From NCBI RefSeq assembly GCF_003614945.1, contig NZ_QYCZ01000002.1:1-64000 (forward strand): a DNA stretch of 64,000 nt, read 5' to 3'. The translations under genes and the position numbers were made by a program. The DNA comes from Bergeyella cardium (lineage in GTDB: Bacteria > Bacteroidota > Bacteroidia > Flavobacteriales > Weeksellaceae). This document shows positions 1 through 8,732 of the stretch, piece after piece; position 1 is the first letter of the stretch, and each line of letters starts with the position of its first letter. The notes beneath the pieces are model-generated. The model did no database searches and had not been told where the DNA came from. It saw nothing but the letters and a program-made list of their open reading frames with translations.

Positions 1-125
1 ATTAACCCTATTATATAAATAATTGATAATGAATATGAAAAAAATTAGGGGAGAAAGATAATAAAGGAAATGCTGGAAATATTATAAAAATAAAGTTCCA
101 TATTTTCGGTTTATTTCATTTACAT
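1..125. other. Left-edge intergenic DNA, no gene seen
   Basis: AT-rich sequence before the alaS promoter. I see no open frame, RNA gene or repeat here. Any gene to the left ends outside the window. Confidence 0.5.
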
Positions 126-133
126 TAAATTTG
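126..133 (+). promoter_or_regulatory. TAnnTTTG promoter box of alaS
   Basis: TAAATTTG matches the Bacteroidota -7 consensus TAnnTTTG and lies 20 bp before the alaS ATG, implying a very short leader. No convincing -33 element is visible. Confidence 0.6.
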
Positions 134-153
134 CAAGCTATAATATAAGGTAT

Positions 154-2751
154 ATGACTTCACAAGAAATAAGACAAAAATTTTTAGATTTTTTTAAAAG
201 CAAGGGGCACGAGGTTGTTCCTTCGGCACCGATAGTTTTAAAAGATGACCCTACACTGATGTTCTCCAACTCGGGAATGACGCAGTTTAAGGATTTTTTC
301 CTCGGCTATAAAGAACCCAAAAACCGCAGAGTAGCAGATACTCAAAAGTGTTTAAGGGTTTCTGGAAAGCATAATGACCTTGATGATGTGGGGCGAGACA
401 CCTATCACCACACGATGTTTGAGATGTTGGGCAACTGGTCTTTTGGGGATTATTTTAAGAAAGAGGCTATTGCTTGGGCGTGGGAGCTACTTACCGAAGT
501 GTATAAAATTCCAAAAGAAAACCTTTATGTAACCATATTTGAGGGTGATTCTTCTGAGAATTTGGAAAGAGACCAGGATGCCTACAACTATTGGAAAGAG
601 CATATTGCAGAGGACAGAATCCTCAACGGAAATAAAAAAGACAATTTCTGGGAAATGGGCGAGCAGGGACCTTGTGGGCCGTGTTCTGAGATTCATGTAG
701 ATCTTAGAAGCCCAGAGGAAAAAGCGAGAATTTCAGGGAAAGAACTGGTAAATAACGACCATCCGCAAGTAGTGGAAATTTGGAACCTGGTGTTTATGGA
801 GTTCAACCGAAAGGCTGATGGCTCCCTCGAAAAGTTACCAAAACAAAATGTAGATACAGGGATGGGCTTCGAGCGCTTGTGTATGGCGCTTCAAGGGAAA
901 TCTTCCAACTATGATACGGATGTCTTCACTCCATTAATAGAAAAGGTAGAGGAGCTCTCCGAAATGAAATATACTGGGAAGTTGGACGATGAAAAAGACA
1001 TCGCTATCAGAGTGATAGTAGATCATATCCGTGCAGTTTCGTTTGCAATAGCCGACGGACAATTACCTTCCAACAACGGTGCGGGCTATGTTATCCGACG
1101 AATTTTAAGAAGGGCTATTCGCTACGCATTCACTTTCCTTGGGCAGAAAGAGCCTTTCATTTATAAATTGGTTACCACGCTGGCGCATCAAATGGGAGAT
1201 GCCTTTCCTGAGCTTATCAAGCAGTACGAACTTATCAAAAATGTAATCAAAGAAGAGGAAATCTCTTTCCTTAGAACATTGGAGCAAGGGCTTTTAATGC
1301 TCGATTCTATGATGAATAGCGCTACGGATAAGGTGATCTCTGGCGGTAGAGCATTTGAATTGTACGATACTTACGGCTTTCCGATCGACCTCACAGCGCT
1401 TATCCTTACCGAAAAAGGCTTTACGCTGGACGAAGCAGGTTTTGAGGAAAAGCTCCAACAGCAAAAAGAGCGTTCACGCGCTGCAGCACAGATGAAGACC
1501 GACGACTGGGTGGTGCTTCGCGAAGATGACGAGGAGGAATTCATCGGATACGATACCTTAGAAGCCATAGTCCGAGTAACCAAATACAGAAAAGTGGAGA
1601 GCCAAAAAGATGGCACTCAGTATCATTTGGTATTTAATGTTACGCCATTTTATCCTGAGGGAGGTGGGCAAGTTGGCGATAAAGGTTTTGTGGTTTCCGC
1701 GAATGGCAACATCACTTATATCATTGATACCAAAAAGGAAAACAACCTCATCATCCACATCGTGGAGACACTCCCAACGAATATCGATGAACCTCTAAAA
1801 GCCGAAGTGCACGGTAGAATCCTCGCTGAGGCAAACCATACTGCTACGCACCTGCTTCATCAAGCCCTAAGGGAGATTTTGGGTAATCATGTGGAGCAAA
1901 GAGGTTCGCGAGTAGATATGGAATCTCTCAGGTTTGATTTCTCTCATTTCCAAAAGCTAACGGATGAAGAGCTCTGCGAAATTGAGAAAAAAGTAAATGA
2001 CCGCATACATCAGAAAATCCCGCTTCAAGAGCATAGAAACATCACGATGCAACAGGCTCTGGATGCAGGAGCAATGGCTCTTTTCGGAGAAAAATATGGC
2101 GACAGAGTTCGAATGATCCAGTTTGGGGAGAGTAAAGAGCTTTGCGGAGGTACGCATGTGAAGAACACTTCGGATATTTGGCATTTCAAAATTGTTTCCG
2201 AAGGTGCCGTAGCAGCAGGAATTCGCCGTATAGAAGCGATTACGAGGGACAGAGTGAAACTTTATTTCTATGAATTAGAAGACAAAGTAGAGAAGCTCAG
2301 CCAAATTCTTAAAACCAAAGATTTGGTGAAATCCGTAGAAAAACTTCAGGACGAAAATACCCAACTAAAAGCAGAGTTGGAGGCATTTAAGAAGGAAAAA
2401 GCTAAGGGCGAAACAGCCAATTGGAAAAATGATTTTGCGGACAAAGGAGACAAAAAACTCCTCGCGAAAAGAACCTCTTTAGACGCAGGTACGGTGAAGG
2501 ACATCGTCTTCCAACTGAAAAAGGAAATCCCTCAATCGGTGATCGTTATCTTATCAGATGCAGGCGAAAAACCAATGATTAGCGTAGGGGTATCCGCAGA
2601 TTTAGAAGGAAAATATCACGCGGGAAACATCGTGAAAGAGCTTGCCAAAGAGATACAAGGCGGCGGCGGTGGAAACCCTGGCTTCGCTACAGCAGGAGGT
2701 AAAAACTTAGATGGATTAGACAAAGCTTTGCAAAAAGCACAGGAGATATAA
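154..2751 (+). CDS. alaS: Alanyl-tRNA synthetase
   Basis: Cytoplasmic class II synthetase that charges tRNA-Ala with alanine and hydrolyses mischarged Ser/Gly-tRNA-Ala. At 865 residues it is full length for the family. The N-terminal half is the catalytic and tRNA-recognition part. The editing domain shows its zinc-binding set: HxxxH at residues 562-566 (HTATH) and CGGTH at 664-668. A coiled segment around 695-745 leads to the C-terminal C-Ala domain, which ends in a glycine-rich stretch (GGGGGNPGF). The ATG follows a TAnnTTTG box by 20 bp, so this start is well placed. The gene is monocistronic and closes at a bidirectional terminator shared with the convergent lipoprotein gene. Nothing looks unusual. 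Confidence 0.98.
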   Translation: MTSQEIRQKFLDFFKSKGHEVVPSAPIVLKDDPTLMFSNSGMTQFKDFFLGYKEPKNRRVADTQKCLRVSGKHNDLDDVGRDTYHHTMFEMLGNWSFGDYFKKEAIAWAWELLTEVYKIPKENLYVTIFEGDSSENLERDQDAYNYWKEHIAEDRILNGNKKDNFWEMGEQGPCGPCSEIHVDLRSPEEKARISGKELVNNDHPQVVEIWNLVFMEFNRKADGSLEKLPKQNVDTGMGFERLCMALQGKSSNYDTDVFTPLIEKVEELSEMKYTGKLDDEKDIAIRVIVDHIRAVSFAIADGQLPSNNGAGYVIRRILRRAIRYAFTFLGQKEPFIYKLVTTLAHQMGDAFPELIKQYELIKNVIKEEEISFLRTLEQGLLMLDSMMNSATDKVISGGRAFELYDTYGFPIDLTALILTEKGFTLDEAGFEEKLQQQKERSRAAAQMKTDDWVVLREDDEEEFIGYDTLEAIVRVTKYRKVESQKDGTQYHLVFNVTPFYPEGGGQVGDKGFVVSANGNITYIIDTKKENNLIIHIVETLPTNIDEPLKAEVHGRILAEANHTATHLLHQALREILGNHVEQRGSRVDMESLRFDFSHFQKLTDEELCEIEKKVNDRIHQKIPLQEHRNITMQQALDAGAMALFGEKYGDRVRMIQFGESKELCGGTHVKNTSDIWHFKIVSEGAVAAGIRRIEAITRDRVKLYFYELEDKVEKLSQILKTKDLVKSVEKLQDENTQLKAELEAFKKEKAKGETANWKNDFADKGDKKLLAKRTSLDAGTVKDIVFQLKKEIPQSVIVILSDAGEKPMISVGVSADLEGKYHAGNIVKELAKEIQGGGGGNPGFATAGGKNLDGLDKALQKAQEI

Positions 2752-2756
2752 AAGCA

Positions 2757-2795
2757 CCTCCCTCTCAAATTTGAGAGGGGGCGTTTATTTTGGGT
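2757..2795. terminator. Bidirectional terminator, alaS / PEGA lipoprotein
   Basis: A perfect 20-bp palindrome, CCCTCTCAAATTTGAGAGGG (2760-2779), is followed by a T-rich run. It lies between two convergent genes. Confidence 0.7.
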
Positions 2796-3259
2796 TATTT
2801 TATTTTTTCTAGTTGTCCCACTTTTTCCCAATTAGGGTCAATGTCAAGAGATACCGCAAGATAAATATTCTTTCCTTTTACAAAGGCTGTTTCGCCTTCT
2901 AATCTTGCATTTAATTCTGCTGGTGAGAGTTTATACATTGCGCCAGTAATAGGGTCAATGATTAAACCAATCAGTCCTCCGAAGAGAATATTACCAATAT
3001 ACCAAGCGTTGAATTTTCTGGTAAGTCTCGTTTTATATGGTGTATACCCATCTAATTTAATCATTACATCATAATCTTGGTCTCTGCTTAGTTTGTGTTC
3101 AAGGGGTGTTCTACCTATTTCCATTTCGTTGATATAAACCATTGCGTTGGAAGGCGTTGAATCAAATTTCACGGTTTGTCTTGAACCAGACACGATAGTT
3201 GCGCAAGAGCTTAGCAATAGCGAAGCCCCTACCATAAGAGTAAAGGTTACTTTTCTCAT
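2795..3259 (-). CDS. PEGA-domain lipoprotein
   Basis: Predicted lipoprotein of 154 residues. A signal peptide ends in the lipobox LSSC (Cys19), followed by a serine-rich ATIVSGSRQ stretch. Residues about 30-75 look like a PEGA domain (PSNAMVYINEMEIGRTPLEHKL), a short beta-sandwich common on surface or periplasmic lipoproteins. A hydrophobic glycine-rich stretch near 88-105 (IGNILFGGLIGLIIDPITGAMY) resembles the segment seen in many Bacteroidota PEGA lipoproteins. No enzymatic residues are visible and its partner is unknown. It is transcribed towards alaS. The next gene upstream is the frameshifted lipoprotein at 3288-3688, only 28 bp away, so the two may share a transcript. Confidence 0.8.
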   Translation of the reverse strand: MRKVTFTLMVGASLLLSSCATIVSGSRQTVKFDSTPSNAMVYINEMEIGRTPLEHKLSRDQDYDVMIKLDGYTPYKTRLTRKFNAWYIGNILFGGLIGLIIDPITGAMYKLSPAELNARLEGETAFVKGKNIYLAVSLDIDPNWEKVGQLEKIK

Positions 3260-3287
3260 AGTACTTAAAAATTTATTGGATTTTAAT

Positions 3288-3688
3288 TTAATCTAATGAT
3301 AGTTGGAATTGTTTCAACTGGGAGAGATCTCCCTCATATCGATGGAGTTCTATTTTCAGTCTGTAACAACTGCTCCATATGTCGGGCAATCTTTTCTGAG
3401 TGATTTTTATGATGTTTGCACCGTTTTTTCTTGCCTCTTTTCGGGCTTGATTCATAAGGCTATTGAAACTACAATTCGTAGTAAAACCAGAATCTTGAAA
3501 TCGTAAATTTCCCACTAAAATTGTAGAATCGGGAAGCTTGTGATTAGTGTCTAAGAATGCAACTTTATCCTCTGAGGATAGTTCGGATTGTTTGTTGATT
3601 AGATTTGAAGTGATTTTTGGGCTACAGCTATTAGCTATACCCCCCCCATTAGGATTAGGGAGGCGAAGAGTAGATTTTTAATATCCAT
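3288..3688 (-). pseudogene. Small lipoprotein gene interrupted at a G8 tract (possibly phase-variable)
   Basis: The ATG at 3688-3686 begins MDIKNLLFASLILMGG and then runs into a TAG at 3637-3635, directly after eight consecutive G (C on the + strand, 3640-3647). With nine G the frame would continue to the stop at 3288, giving a 133-residue lipoprotein. That protein would have a signal peptide, Cys22 in ANSC, and a C-terminal domain with GFTTNC, an Ala/Lys-rich helix (MNQARKEARKNGANIIKI) and a late SSCYRLK. This Cys pattern matches a small family of flavobacterial lipoproteins of unknown function that I recognise only by general appearance. As written the gene is off. It could be a phase-variable contingency gene, a true pseudogene or a homopolymer sequencing error. 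The part after the tract has no ATG of its own near the domain start, only a GTG at 3515. Confidence 0.75.
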
Positions 3689-3896
3689 CGCGCTATTTTT
3701 TAGTTGCACAAATATTGATAAAATATTGATAAAAAGCAAGTAAATACGCGATAAATAAGATGATAATTATCATCAAAATTTACAATAATAATCAAAGAAA
3801 ATAAACCAAATCCGAAAAGATTTTATCTCAGCGGAGTGGTGGGAAATGAAATCCTCCGAGAAGAAAGGTCATCAAAAAAATAAGCCCCTCCACAAA
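3689..3896. other. Intergenic, no gene
   Basis: AT-rich spacer upstream of the frameshifted lipoprotein. It holds a short direct repeat (ATATTGATAAA twice around 3712-3735) and no open frame with coding character. A near-match promoter box (AATATTTG on the minus strand) is present but I would not call it. Confidence 0.4.
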
Positions 3897-3930
3897 ACAA
3901 AAGACCGCACAAACTGCGGTCTTTTAATTT
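3897..3930 (-). terminator. Terminator of the ThrE-like gene pair
   Basis: An 11-bp stem, AAAAGACCGCA / TGCGGTCTTTT, with a 5-nt loop (arms 3899-3909 and 3915-3925). It lies 31 bp after the last gene of the minus-strand pair. Confidence 0.8.
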
Positions 3931-3960
3931 TTATACGGAGCTATCGGCAGGCGTGCTGCA

Positions 3961-4524
3961 TCAGTCCTCTCCTTTTTTGCGCTTGCGAATGCCCAATCGG
4001 AAGAAGATTTTCTCAGCGATGAACCTATCAAAATCCTTCCCCTTTGCCGTGCGGGTATTGAAGAAGAGAATCGGAAAAATAATGCCGAAAGCAAGCGCCA
4101 TTAGGATGAGCCCCGTTTTCATCCCGCTATTAAAAACCTCGAGGAAGTAATCAAAACTCACCTCATTATTTTTGCTCACCATCACGATTTTTAGCATACC
4201 GATGATAAACTCATAACCAAACTTTCCGGGAATCATACTAATAACGGCAGGCACAGTAAAGACGATGGGCGGCGTATGCACCTTGTGAGCGAAATATATC
4301 CCGAGAACGCCCACCGTAGAAGCCCCCGCAAGGGTGGAAATCACGATATGGTCTTGGATGACCGAATTCATAAAAAATGATTTCACAGCAAAGCCTATCG
4401 CACCGAGAAGCCCCGCAGCCCAGAGTGCTCGGCGAGGGGTATTAAACAAAATCGCAAAACCGAGTGCAACGAACACCGACCAGAAAATCTTGACCTCAAA
4501 ACTATACAGTATATCCATATCCAA
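3961..4524 (-). CDS. Threonine/serine exporter family, small subunit (YjjB / ThrE C-terminal half)
   Basis: Inner-membrane protein of 187 residues with about five hydrophobic segments. It corresponds to the C-terminal half of ThrE-type exporters, which exist as two genes (YjjP plus YjjB) in many bacteria. The repeated small-residue helices (GFAILFNTPRRALWAAGLLGAIGFAVKS, described here only by its first and last parts) carry the family's NTPRR signature. Its start lies inside the upstream YjjP-like gene (23-bp overlap), so the two are translationally coupled and probably form one transporter. Known members export threonine and serine, or affect succinate efflux in the YjjPB case. The substrate here is not visible from sequence. 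Confidence 0.82.
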   Translation of the reverse strand: MDMDILYSFEVKIFWSVFVALGFAILFNTPRRALWAAGLLGAIGFAVKSFFMNSVIQDHIVISTLAGASTVGVLGIYFAHKVHTPPIVFTVPAVISMIPGKFGYEFIIGMLKIVMVSKNNEVSFDYFLEVFNSGMKTGLILMALAFGIIFPILFFNTRTAKGKDFDRFIAEKIFFRLGIRKRKKGED

Positions 4525-5284
4525 ACATAAAAAGTGAAATATAAAACCCTACAGCAATCATAAACACGAGCATAAAACCCATCGCGACCTTTGCCCAACC
4601 ATTGATAATATGCCCACTGACGATGTCTAAAAAACCATTGATAAGCGGCACACCAGGGATGAGCCAGAGCACACAAGCGGTAAGCGCCGCGTGGAAATCC
4701 TGTATCCCTACTACCCTGAACACATTGACCACCGAAGTAGAAACAAACGCCCCTACGAGGAAGCATATATAGACATTGAATTTCTTTTTAATGAAGAGTA
4801 GCCTACCAAGAAAGCCCAAAGCCGCCGACAGGAAGCAAACGAGAAACTCAAGCGGTGTGGCATCAAACATTTTGGAAAGGGCTGCCGTAGCGAAAGACAC
4901 GAAGAGAATCTTGACCCACTCGGGGTAAGACTTTATGTTTTGTATCCTCCGCATCTCGGATTCTATCTCGCTAAAAGATAATTTACCATCGGCAATCTTC
5001 CAGCTGAGGATGCTGATTTCAGAAACGATGGAATAATTCACTGCATAATGCGGAATGCTTCGTGTTTTTGTGAAGACATCTCCATCGGAGGTATTGTGCA
5101 GGGTGATGACGATGGCGGAATGGGAGAAGAAATGCTCCACACCATAGCCAAAATGGGCTGCGATACGATGAAGATTGCGGGAGGTTCGGGTGGAATTAGC
5201 TCCATTTGAGAGGAGTAGCACGGCAATATCCGTAAGCAAAGCTCCTACAAGTTTTATGTTTTGTTTTTCAGGTTGATAAGTCAT
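4502..5284 (-). CDS. Threonine/serine exporter family, large subunit (YjjP / ThrE N-terminal half)
   Basis: A 260-residue membrane protein. A soluble N-terminal part (residues 1-110) contains the family's conserved G(A)NSTRTSRN stretch, which resembles the protease-like N-terminal domain of ThrE. About five transmembrane helices follow. It pairs with the overlapping downstream YjjB-like gene to rebuild a full ThrE-type exporter. It has no neighbours of related function. The upstream rplU-rpmA operon is separated from it by a hairpin terminator. The family assignment is firm, the substrate is inference. Confidence 0.85.
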   Translation of the reverse strand: MTYQPEKQNIKLVGALLTDIAVLLLSNGANSTRTSRNLHRIAAHFGYGVEHFFSHSAIVITLHNTSDGDVFTKTRSIPHYAVNYSIVSEISILSWKIADGKLSFSEIESEMRRIQNIKSYPEWVKILFVSFATAALSKMFDATPLEFLVCFLSAALGFLGRLLFIKKKFNVYICFLVGAFVSTSVVNVFRVVGIQDFHAALTACVLWLIPGVPLINGFLDIVSGHIINGWAKVAMGFMLVFMIAVGFYISLFMFGYGYTV

Positions 5285-5317
5285 TCGGCAAATTTAATCG
5301 TTATCCACCAAATAAAG

Positions 5318-5346
5318 AAATAAAAAAAGCCCTGCCAAAAGCAGGA
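5318..5346 (-). terminator. Terminator of rplU-rpmA
   Basis: On the minus strand, CCTGC-TTTTG-GCAGG is followed by GCTTTTTTT, 26 bp after rpmA. Confidence 0.75.
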
Positions 5347-5371
5347 CCTCATTATTATGGTATAACCAATC

Positions 5372-5629
5372 TTATGCGTTAGGTTCTACAGATACGAAAG
5401 ATCTGTTATTTGCTTTTTTAGTGAAAACCACTTTACCATCTACAAGAGCGAACAAAGTGTGATCTTTACCGATACCTACATTTTTACCAGGGTGGTGCTG
5501 AGTACCTCTTTGTCTCACGATGATGTTTCCTGCGATAGCTTCTTGTCCTCCGAAAATCTTAACTCCTAATCTCTTGGAGTGAGACTCTCTACCGTTTTTG
5601 GAACTACCAACTCCTTTCTTGTGTGCCAT
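5372..5629 (-). CDS. rpmA: Ribosomal protein bL27
   Basis: Large-subunit ribosomal protein whose N-terminal arm reaches the peptidyl-transferase centre. At 85 residues it is of normal length. It starts [16 protein letters not shown], the form without the Firmicutes-type cleaved extension, and contains the usual GxxxIVRQRGT and [16 protein letters not shown] blocks. It is the second gene of the rplU-rpmA pair, 55 bp after rplU, and is closed by a hairpin terminator. Confidence 0.98.
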   Translation of the reverse strand: MAHKKGVGSSKNGRESHSKRLGVKIFGGQEAIAGNIIVRQRGTQHHPGKNVGIGKDHTLFALVDGKVVFTKKANNRSFVSVEPNA

Positions 5630-5684
5630 TTTATTTTAAGGTTTTTGGGTTAAATGTTAATAAATCAATTATTACTTCTTAGAA

Positions 5685-5996
5685 TTAAAGTCCTGAGAAA
5701 CCAGTGATTTTAATTTGAGTTAAGGACTGTCTGTGTCCATTTTTTACTTTATAGCCTTTTCTTCTTTTCTTTTTGAAAACGATTACTTTGTCAGCTTTCA
5801 AATGGTCTAAGATTTCAGCTTGTACACTAACACCGCTTACAGCCGGGGCGCCTACTGTGGTTGTACCATTTACTGTAAGAAGCACTTTATCAAAAGAGAT
5901 TTTATCTCCTGCTTCTCCACTTAAACGGTTTACAAACAACTTTTGGTCTTGCTCAACTTTGTATTGAAGCCCTGCTATTTCTACAATTGCAAACAT
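5685..5996 (-). CDS. rplU: Ribosomal protein bL21
   Basis: Large-subunit protein of 103 residues. It starts MFAIVEIAGLQYKVEQDQ and carries the typical C-terminal KKRRRKGYKVKNGHRQ rRNA-binding region. It is first in the rplU-rpmA operon. A TATTTTTG box on the minus strand at 6040-6047 lies about 44 bp upstream. No unusual features. Confidence 0.98.
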   Translation of the reverse strand: MFAIVEIAGLQYKVEQDQKLFVNRLSGEAGDKISFDKVLLTVNGTTTVGAPAVSGVSVQAEILDHLKADKVIVFKKKRRKGYKVKNGHRQSLTQIKITGFSGL

Positions 5997-6039
5997 TGTT
6001 TATAAAATTTTAATTAATTATTATTCGTTATTGAGGGTG

Positions 6040-6047
6040 CAAAAATA
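6040..6047 (-). promoter_or_regulatory. TAnnTTTG promoter box of rplU-rpmA
   Basis: TATTTTTG on the minus strand, 44 bp before the rplU start. This leaves a leader of about 37 nt, long enough for autoregulation, but no such fold is evident. Confidence 0.55.
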
Positions 6048-6085
6048 CATTTTTTTTTTGAATGACAAAGTCCTGCCGCATTTTT

Positions 6086-6481
6086 TTATTTCACCTGAAA
6101 CGGGATATTTTCATCTGGTGGTGTATTACCTTCTGAATCTTTTTTAATTTTTGCTTCCAGCTTTGCCTTTATTTTCGGGTCTTTATTGAGGATAATGTCC
6201 TGCGCCTTGTCATAAATCTTCGACATTTTATCGGGCTTTGTAAGGTAGTACGAATGGCTCTCTATAACATCTTTGCCCTTTACCTTGTACTTATTTAATA
6301 TATATTTGGAACTTATTTCCATATCTCCCTGCTGATTGAGGATGGCGAGTTGGTCATTAATTGCGAGCTCTGCCACAAGCTCTGCCATTGTATCTTCATC
6401 TATGAGGTTCTCGGGTTTATCTACCACCTCTGAGCAGGATAGCGTAGCAAAAAAAACGAAAGAAAGCAGTATTTTTTTCAT
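6086..6481 (-). CDS. DUF4296 lipoprotein
   Basis: Lipoprotein of 131 residues with signal peptide MKKILLSFVFFATLSC and lipobox ATLSC (Cys16). The mature part is helical and charged. It begins with a PENLIDEDTMAELVAELAI-type motif, matching the DUF4296 family found only in Bacteroidota, whose function is unknown. It lies 21 bp downstream of the polyprenol-phosphate mannosyltransferase gene, a pairing I have seen in related genomes, so it may act in the same envelope pathway. That link is inference. Confidence 0.8.
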   Translation of the reverse strand: MKKILLSFVFFATLSCSEVVDKPENLIDEDTMAELVAELAINDQLAILNQQGDMEISSKYILNKYKVKGKDVIESHSYYLTKPDKMSKIYDKAQDIILNKDPKIKAKLEAKIKKDSEGNTPPDENIPFQVK

Positions 6482-6502
6482 TATTTAATAAGAATTCAAA
6501 GA

Positions 6503-7219
6503 TTATAACTTACCAAGGAGAGATTTCCACCTGAGATTCAGAATCCCCAGCACCGCTTCACCGATAATACCGCCATTCATTTTACTCTCGCCCAAAATCC
6601 TGTTGGTAAAAATAATAGGAACCTCGTTTATTTTTAATCCTTTTTTGAAGACCCTGTACTTCATCTCCACCTGAAAACCATAGCCTTTTAATTTCACCTG
6701 ATCTAGGTCTATCTTCATCAGGGTTTCTCTTTTAAAGCAAACAAAACCCGCAGTAGTATCATAAATGGGGATTCCTAAAATAAAACGGACATATTTTGAA
6801 GCGAAATATGAAAGCAATACCCTACCCATAGGCCAATTGACCACATTCACGCCTTGAGAATACCGCGAACCTACGGACATATCCGCTGTTTGGCAGGCAT
6901 CGAGGAGTTTGGATAAATCAGCAGGATTGTGGGAGAAATCAGCATCCATCTCAAAGATATAGTCATAACCGCGTTCCAATGCCCATTTAAACCCGTGGAT
7001 ATACGCCTTACCAAGACCATCTTTCTGCTTTCTTAGCTCGAGGTGGAGCTCATCAGCATAGGATTTTTGGAGCTCTTGCACAATCTGTGCAGTGCCATCT
7101 GGCGAGGAATCATCCACCACCAAAATATGAAAGCCCTCCTGTAAAGCAAATACCGCTTCCACAATGGCTTTTATATTTTCTTTTTCGTTGTAAGTGGGGA
7201 TTATGACTATTTTTTTCAT
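6503..7219 (-). CDS. Polyprenol-phosphate mannosyltransferase (Dpm1-like GT2)
   Basis: Soluble GT-A glycosyltransferase of 238 residues that transfers a hexose, usually mannose, from its nucleotide sugar to polyprenol phosphate on the cytoplasmic face. It shows IPTYNEKENI at the N-terminus, VVDDSSPDGT, and the nucleotide/metal motif EMDADFSH, followed by SRYSQG and the family's TTAGFVCFKRETL segment. It has no membrane tail, as expected for the single-domain Dpm1 type. I start it at the ATG at 7219 (MKKIVIIPTYNE). A longer reading that begins at 7234 would place its first codon inside the TAnnTTTG promoter box. It is followed by the DUF4296 lipoprotein gene. Confidence 0.9.
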   Translation of the reverse strand: MKKIVIIPTYNEKENIKAIVEAVFALQEGFHILVVDDSSPDGTAQIVQELQKSYADELHLELRKQKDGLGKAYIHGFKWALERGYDYIFEMDADFSHNPADLSKLLDACQTADMSVGSRYSQGVNVVNWPMGRVLLSYFASKYVRFILGIPIYDTTAGFVCFKRETLMKIDLDQVKLKGYGFQVEMKYRVFKKGLKINEVPIIFTNRILGESKMNGGIIGEAVLGILNLRWKSLLGKL

Positions 7220-7231
7220 CTTATCTGTCTG

Positions 7232-7239
7232 CAAATATA
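7232..7239 (-). promoter_or_regulatory. TAnnTTTG promoter box of the Dpm1-like gene
   Basis: TATATTTG on the minus strand, 12 bp before the ATG at 7219. The transcript would be nearly leaderless. Confidence 0.6.
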
Positions 7240-7286
7240 TGTATATGAGGATTAGCTTGTAGCATCTCTATTCTAAAAAAAATAAA

Positions 7287-7294
7287 TATTTTTG
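7287..7294 (+). promoter_or_regulatory. TAnnTTTG promoter box of the DUF4271 operon
   Basis: TATTTTTG, 8 bp before a TTG start codon. It is divergent from the Dpm1-like promoter, with 47 bp between the two boxes. Confidence 0.55.
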
Positions 7295-7302
7295 CTAAAA
7301 TT

Positions 7303-7953
7303 TTGAAGTTGGTAAGATTAGTAGAAAATAATGATTGGGTTACTGCAAGCCTTTTCCTGAGTATATTAGCACTGGTTTTTGTACTTATTTCTCTCAACCG
7401 AGGGAGTTCTATAAAAGAATTTATCACTCAAAAGGCAGAGGGCTCTTCCAATGTTTTTCTTAGCTGGGTGATATCTTCCGCTGTATTTTGCCTGCTTTCA
7501 TCGGTTTTGTTCTCGCAGTATATCCCCATAGTTCCAAAATTTGTAGATGAGCTGAATATATTAGGAATATCGCTTAACAAATTAGGCTATTGCCTTATAG
7601 TAGTGCCCTTATTTTATCTGATAAAAGCAATACTCTCGTTTATTTTCTACCAGTGTATCAACCAGAAGAAGAGGTTTATGAATATGCAATTTTCTGCCTC
7701 TCGATTATACTTCTCTGGGAGTATTGTTTTAATCCTGCTGGTATTCATTAATTATTACTTTGATTTGGATAGAAAAATGCTCTTCCCCTATTTAATTACA
7801 GGGATGTTTGTATTGTATCTCTTCAAATTATTAACCTATAGTCTGAATGAGAGGGGGGCTCTGCCCAAAGAATGGTTTTATAAAATATTGTATATTTGCA
7901 CGCTCCAAATCGCACCGATGTTTGTACTATGGAGATTAGTCTTTTTTAATTAA
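7303..7953 (+). CDS. DUF4271 membrane protein
   Basis: Inner-membrane protein of 216 residues with about five to six hydrophobic helices. The RLVENNDWVT opening and the loop with KAILSFIFYQCINQKKRF fit DUF4271, a Bacteroidota family of unknown function. There is no in-frame ATG until far into the protein, so the TTG at 7303 is the only sensible start. With the promoter box ending 8 bp before it, the mRNA should be leaderless or nearly so. The HemD-like gene follows after 8 bp, a conserved arrangement in this phylum as far as I recall. Confidence 0.8.
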   Translation: MKLVRLVENNDWVTASLFLSILALVFVLISLNRGSSIKEFITQKAEGSSNVFLSWVISSAVFCLLSSVLFSQYIPIVPKFVDELNILGISLNKLGYCLIVVPLFYLIKAILSFIFYQCINQKKRFMNMQFSASRLYFSGSIVLILLVFINYYFDLDRKMLFPYLITGMFVLYLFKLLTYSLNERGALPKEWFYKILYICTLQIAPMFVLWRLVFFN

Positions 7954-7961
7954 GTTAAAGA

Positions 7962-8702
7962 ATGAAAATACGCTCAATTTTGGTTTCACAACCAACGCCA
8001 AACGAACCTTCTCCGTATTGGGAAATTGCAAAGAAAGAAAAGGTAACGATAGACTTCCAACCGTTTATCCACATAGAGGGAGCTGATTCTAAGGATTTGA
8101 GAACACAGAAAATCGACCTTTCCCAATACACAGGAGTAATACTCACAAGTAAAAGTGCCGTAGATCATTATTTCAGATTAGCAGAGGAAATGCGCTTTCA
8201 AGTACCCGACAGTATGAGGTACATTTGCCAAGCTGAGAATATTGCCAACTACCTGCAAAAACACATCGTTTACAGGAAAAGGAAAATCAGCTTCGGGCAG
8301 AAGACCTTTAAGGATATGATGCCACTTTTCAAGAAATATCCAGATGATAAGTACCTCTTGCCATCCTCCGATGTGCTAAGCCCAGAAATACCCAAAATAT
8401 TAGAAACCGCAAAAATAGAATGGAAACGGGCGATTATGTTTCGTACCGTAAGCTCTGATGTAGCTCATATCCCCATCAAGGATTATGATATGCTGGTATT
8501 TTTCAGCCCGCAAAACATTAAATCTCTATTAGAAAATTTCAAAGATTTTGAGCAAGGAGATACACAAATTGCCGTATTTGGGGCAAACACCCAAAAAGCA
8601 GCAGAAGAAGCAGGGCTAAGAGTAGATCTAATGGCACCTACAAAAGAAACTCCATCTATGACGATGGCGATAGAGCAGTACATCAAAAAAATAAATAAAT
8701 AA
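7962..8702 (+). CDS. Uroporphyrinogen-III synthase family protein (HemD paralogue)
   Basis: A 246-residue protein of the HemD fold (two alpha/beta domains). It shows the features usually seen in this family: TGVILTSKSAVDHYF in domain 1 (around residues 58-72) and LVFFSPQNIKSLLENF in domain 2 (around 175-190). It is co-transcribed with DUF4271 and yebC rather than with heme genes. A second HemD lies in the hemACDE operon at 23297-23977. Which of the two cyclises hydroxymethylbilane cannot be told from sequence, since this enzyme has no strictly conserved catalytic residue. It may have a regulatory or different tetrapyrrole role. Confidence 0.82.
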   Translation: MKIRSILVSQPTPNEPSPYWEIAKKEKVTIDFQPFIHIEGADSKDLRTQKIDLSQYTGVILTSKSAVDHYFRLAEEMRFQVPDSMRYICQAENIANYLQKHIVYRKRKISFGQKTFKDMMPLFKKYPDDKYLLPSSDVLSPEIPKILETAKIEWKRAIMFRTVSSDVAHIPIKDYDMLVFFSPQNIKSLLENFKDFEQGDTQIAVFGANTQKAAEEAGLRVDLMAPTKETPSMTMAIEQYIKKINK

Positions 8703-8732
8703 CAAACAGACTTAAATAAAACCAAACGAATA

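Noticed and set aside
3712-3735. Direct repeat ATATTGATAAA as an operator
   Set aside because: Only two short AT-rich copies; expected by chance at this base composition.
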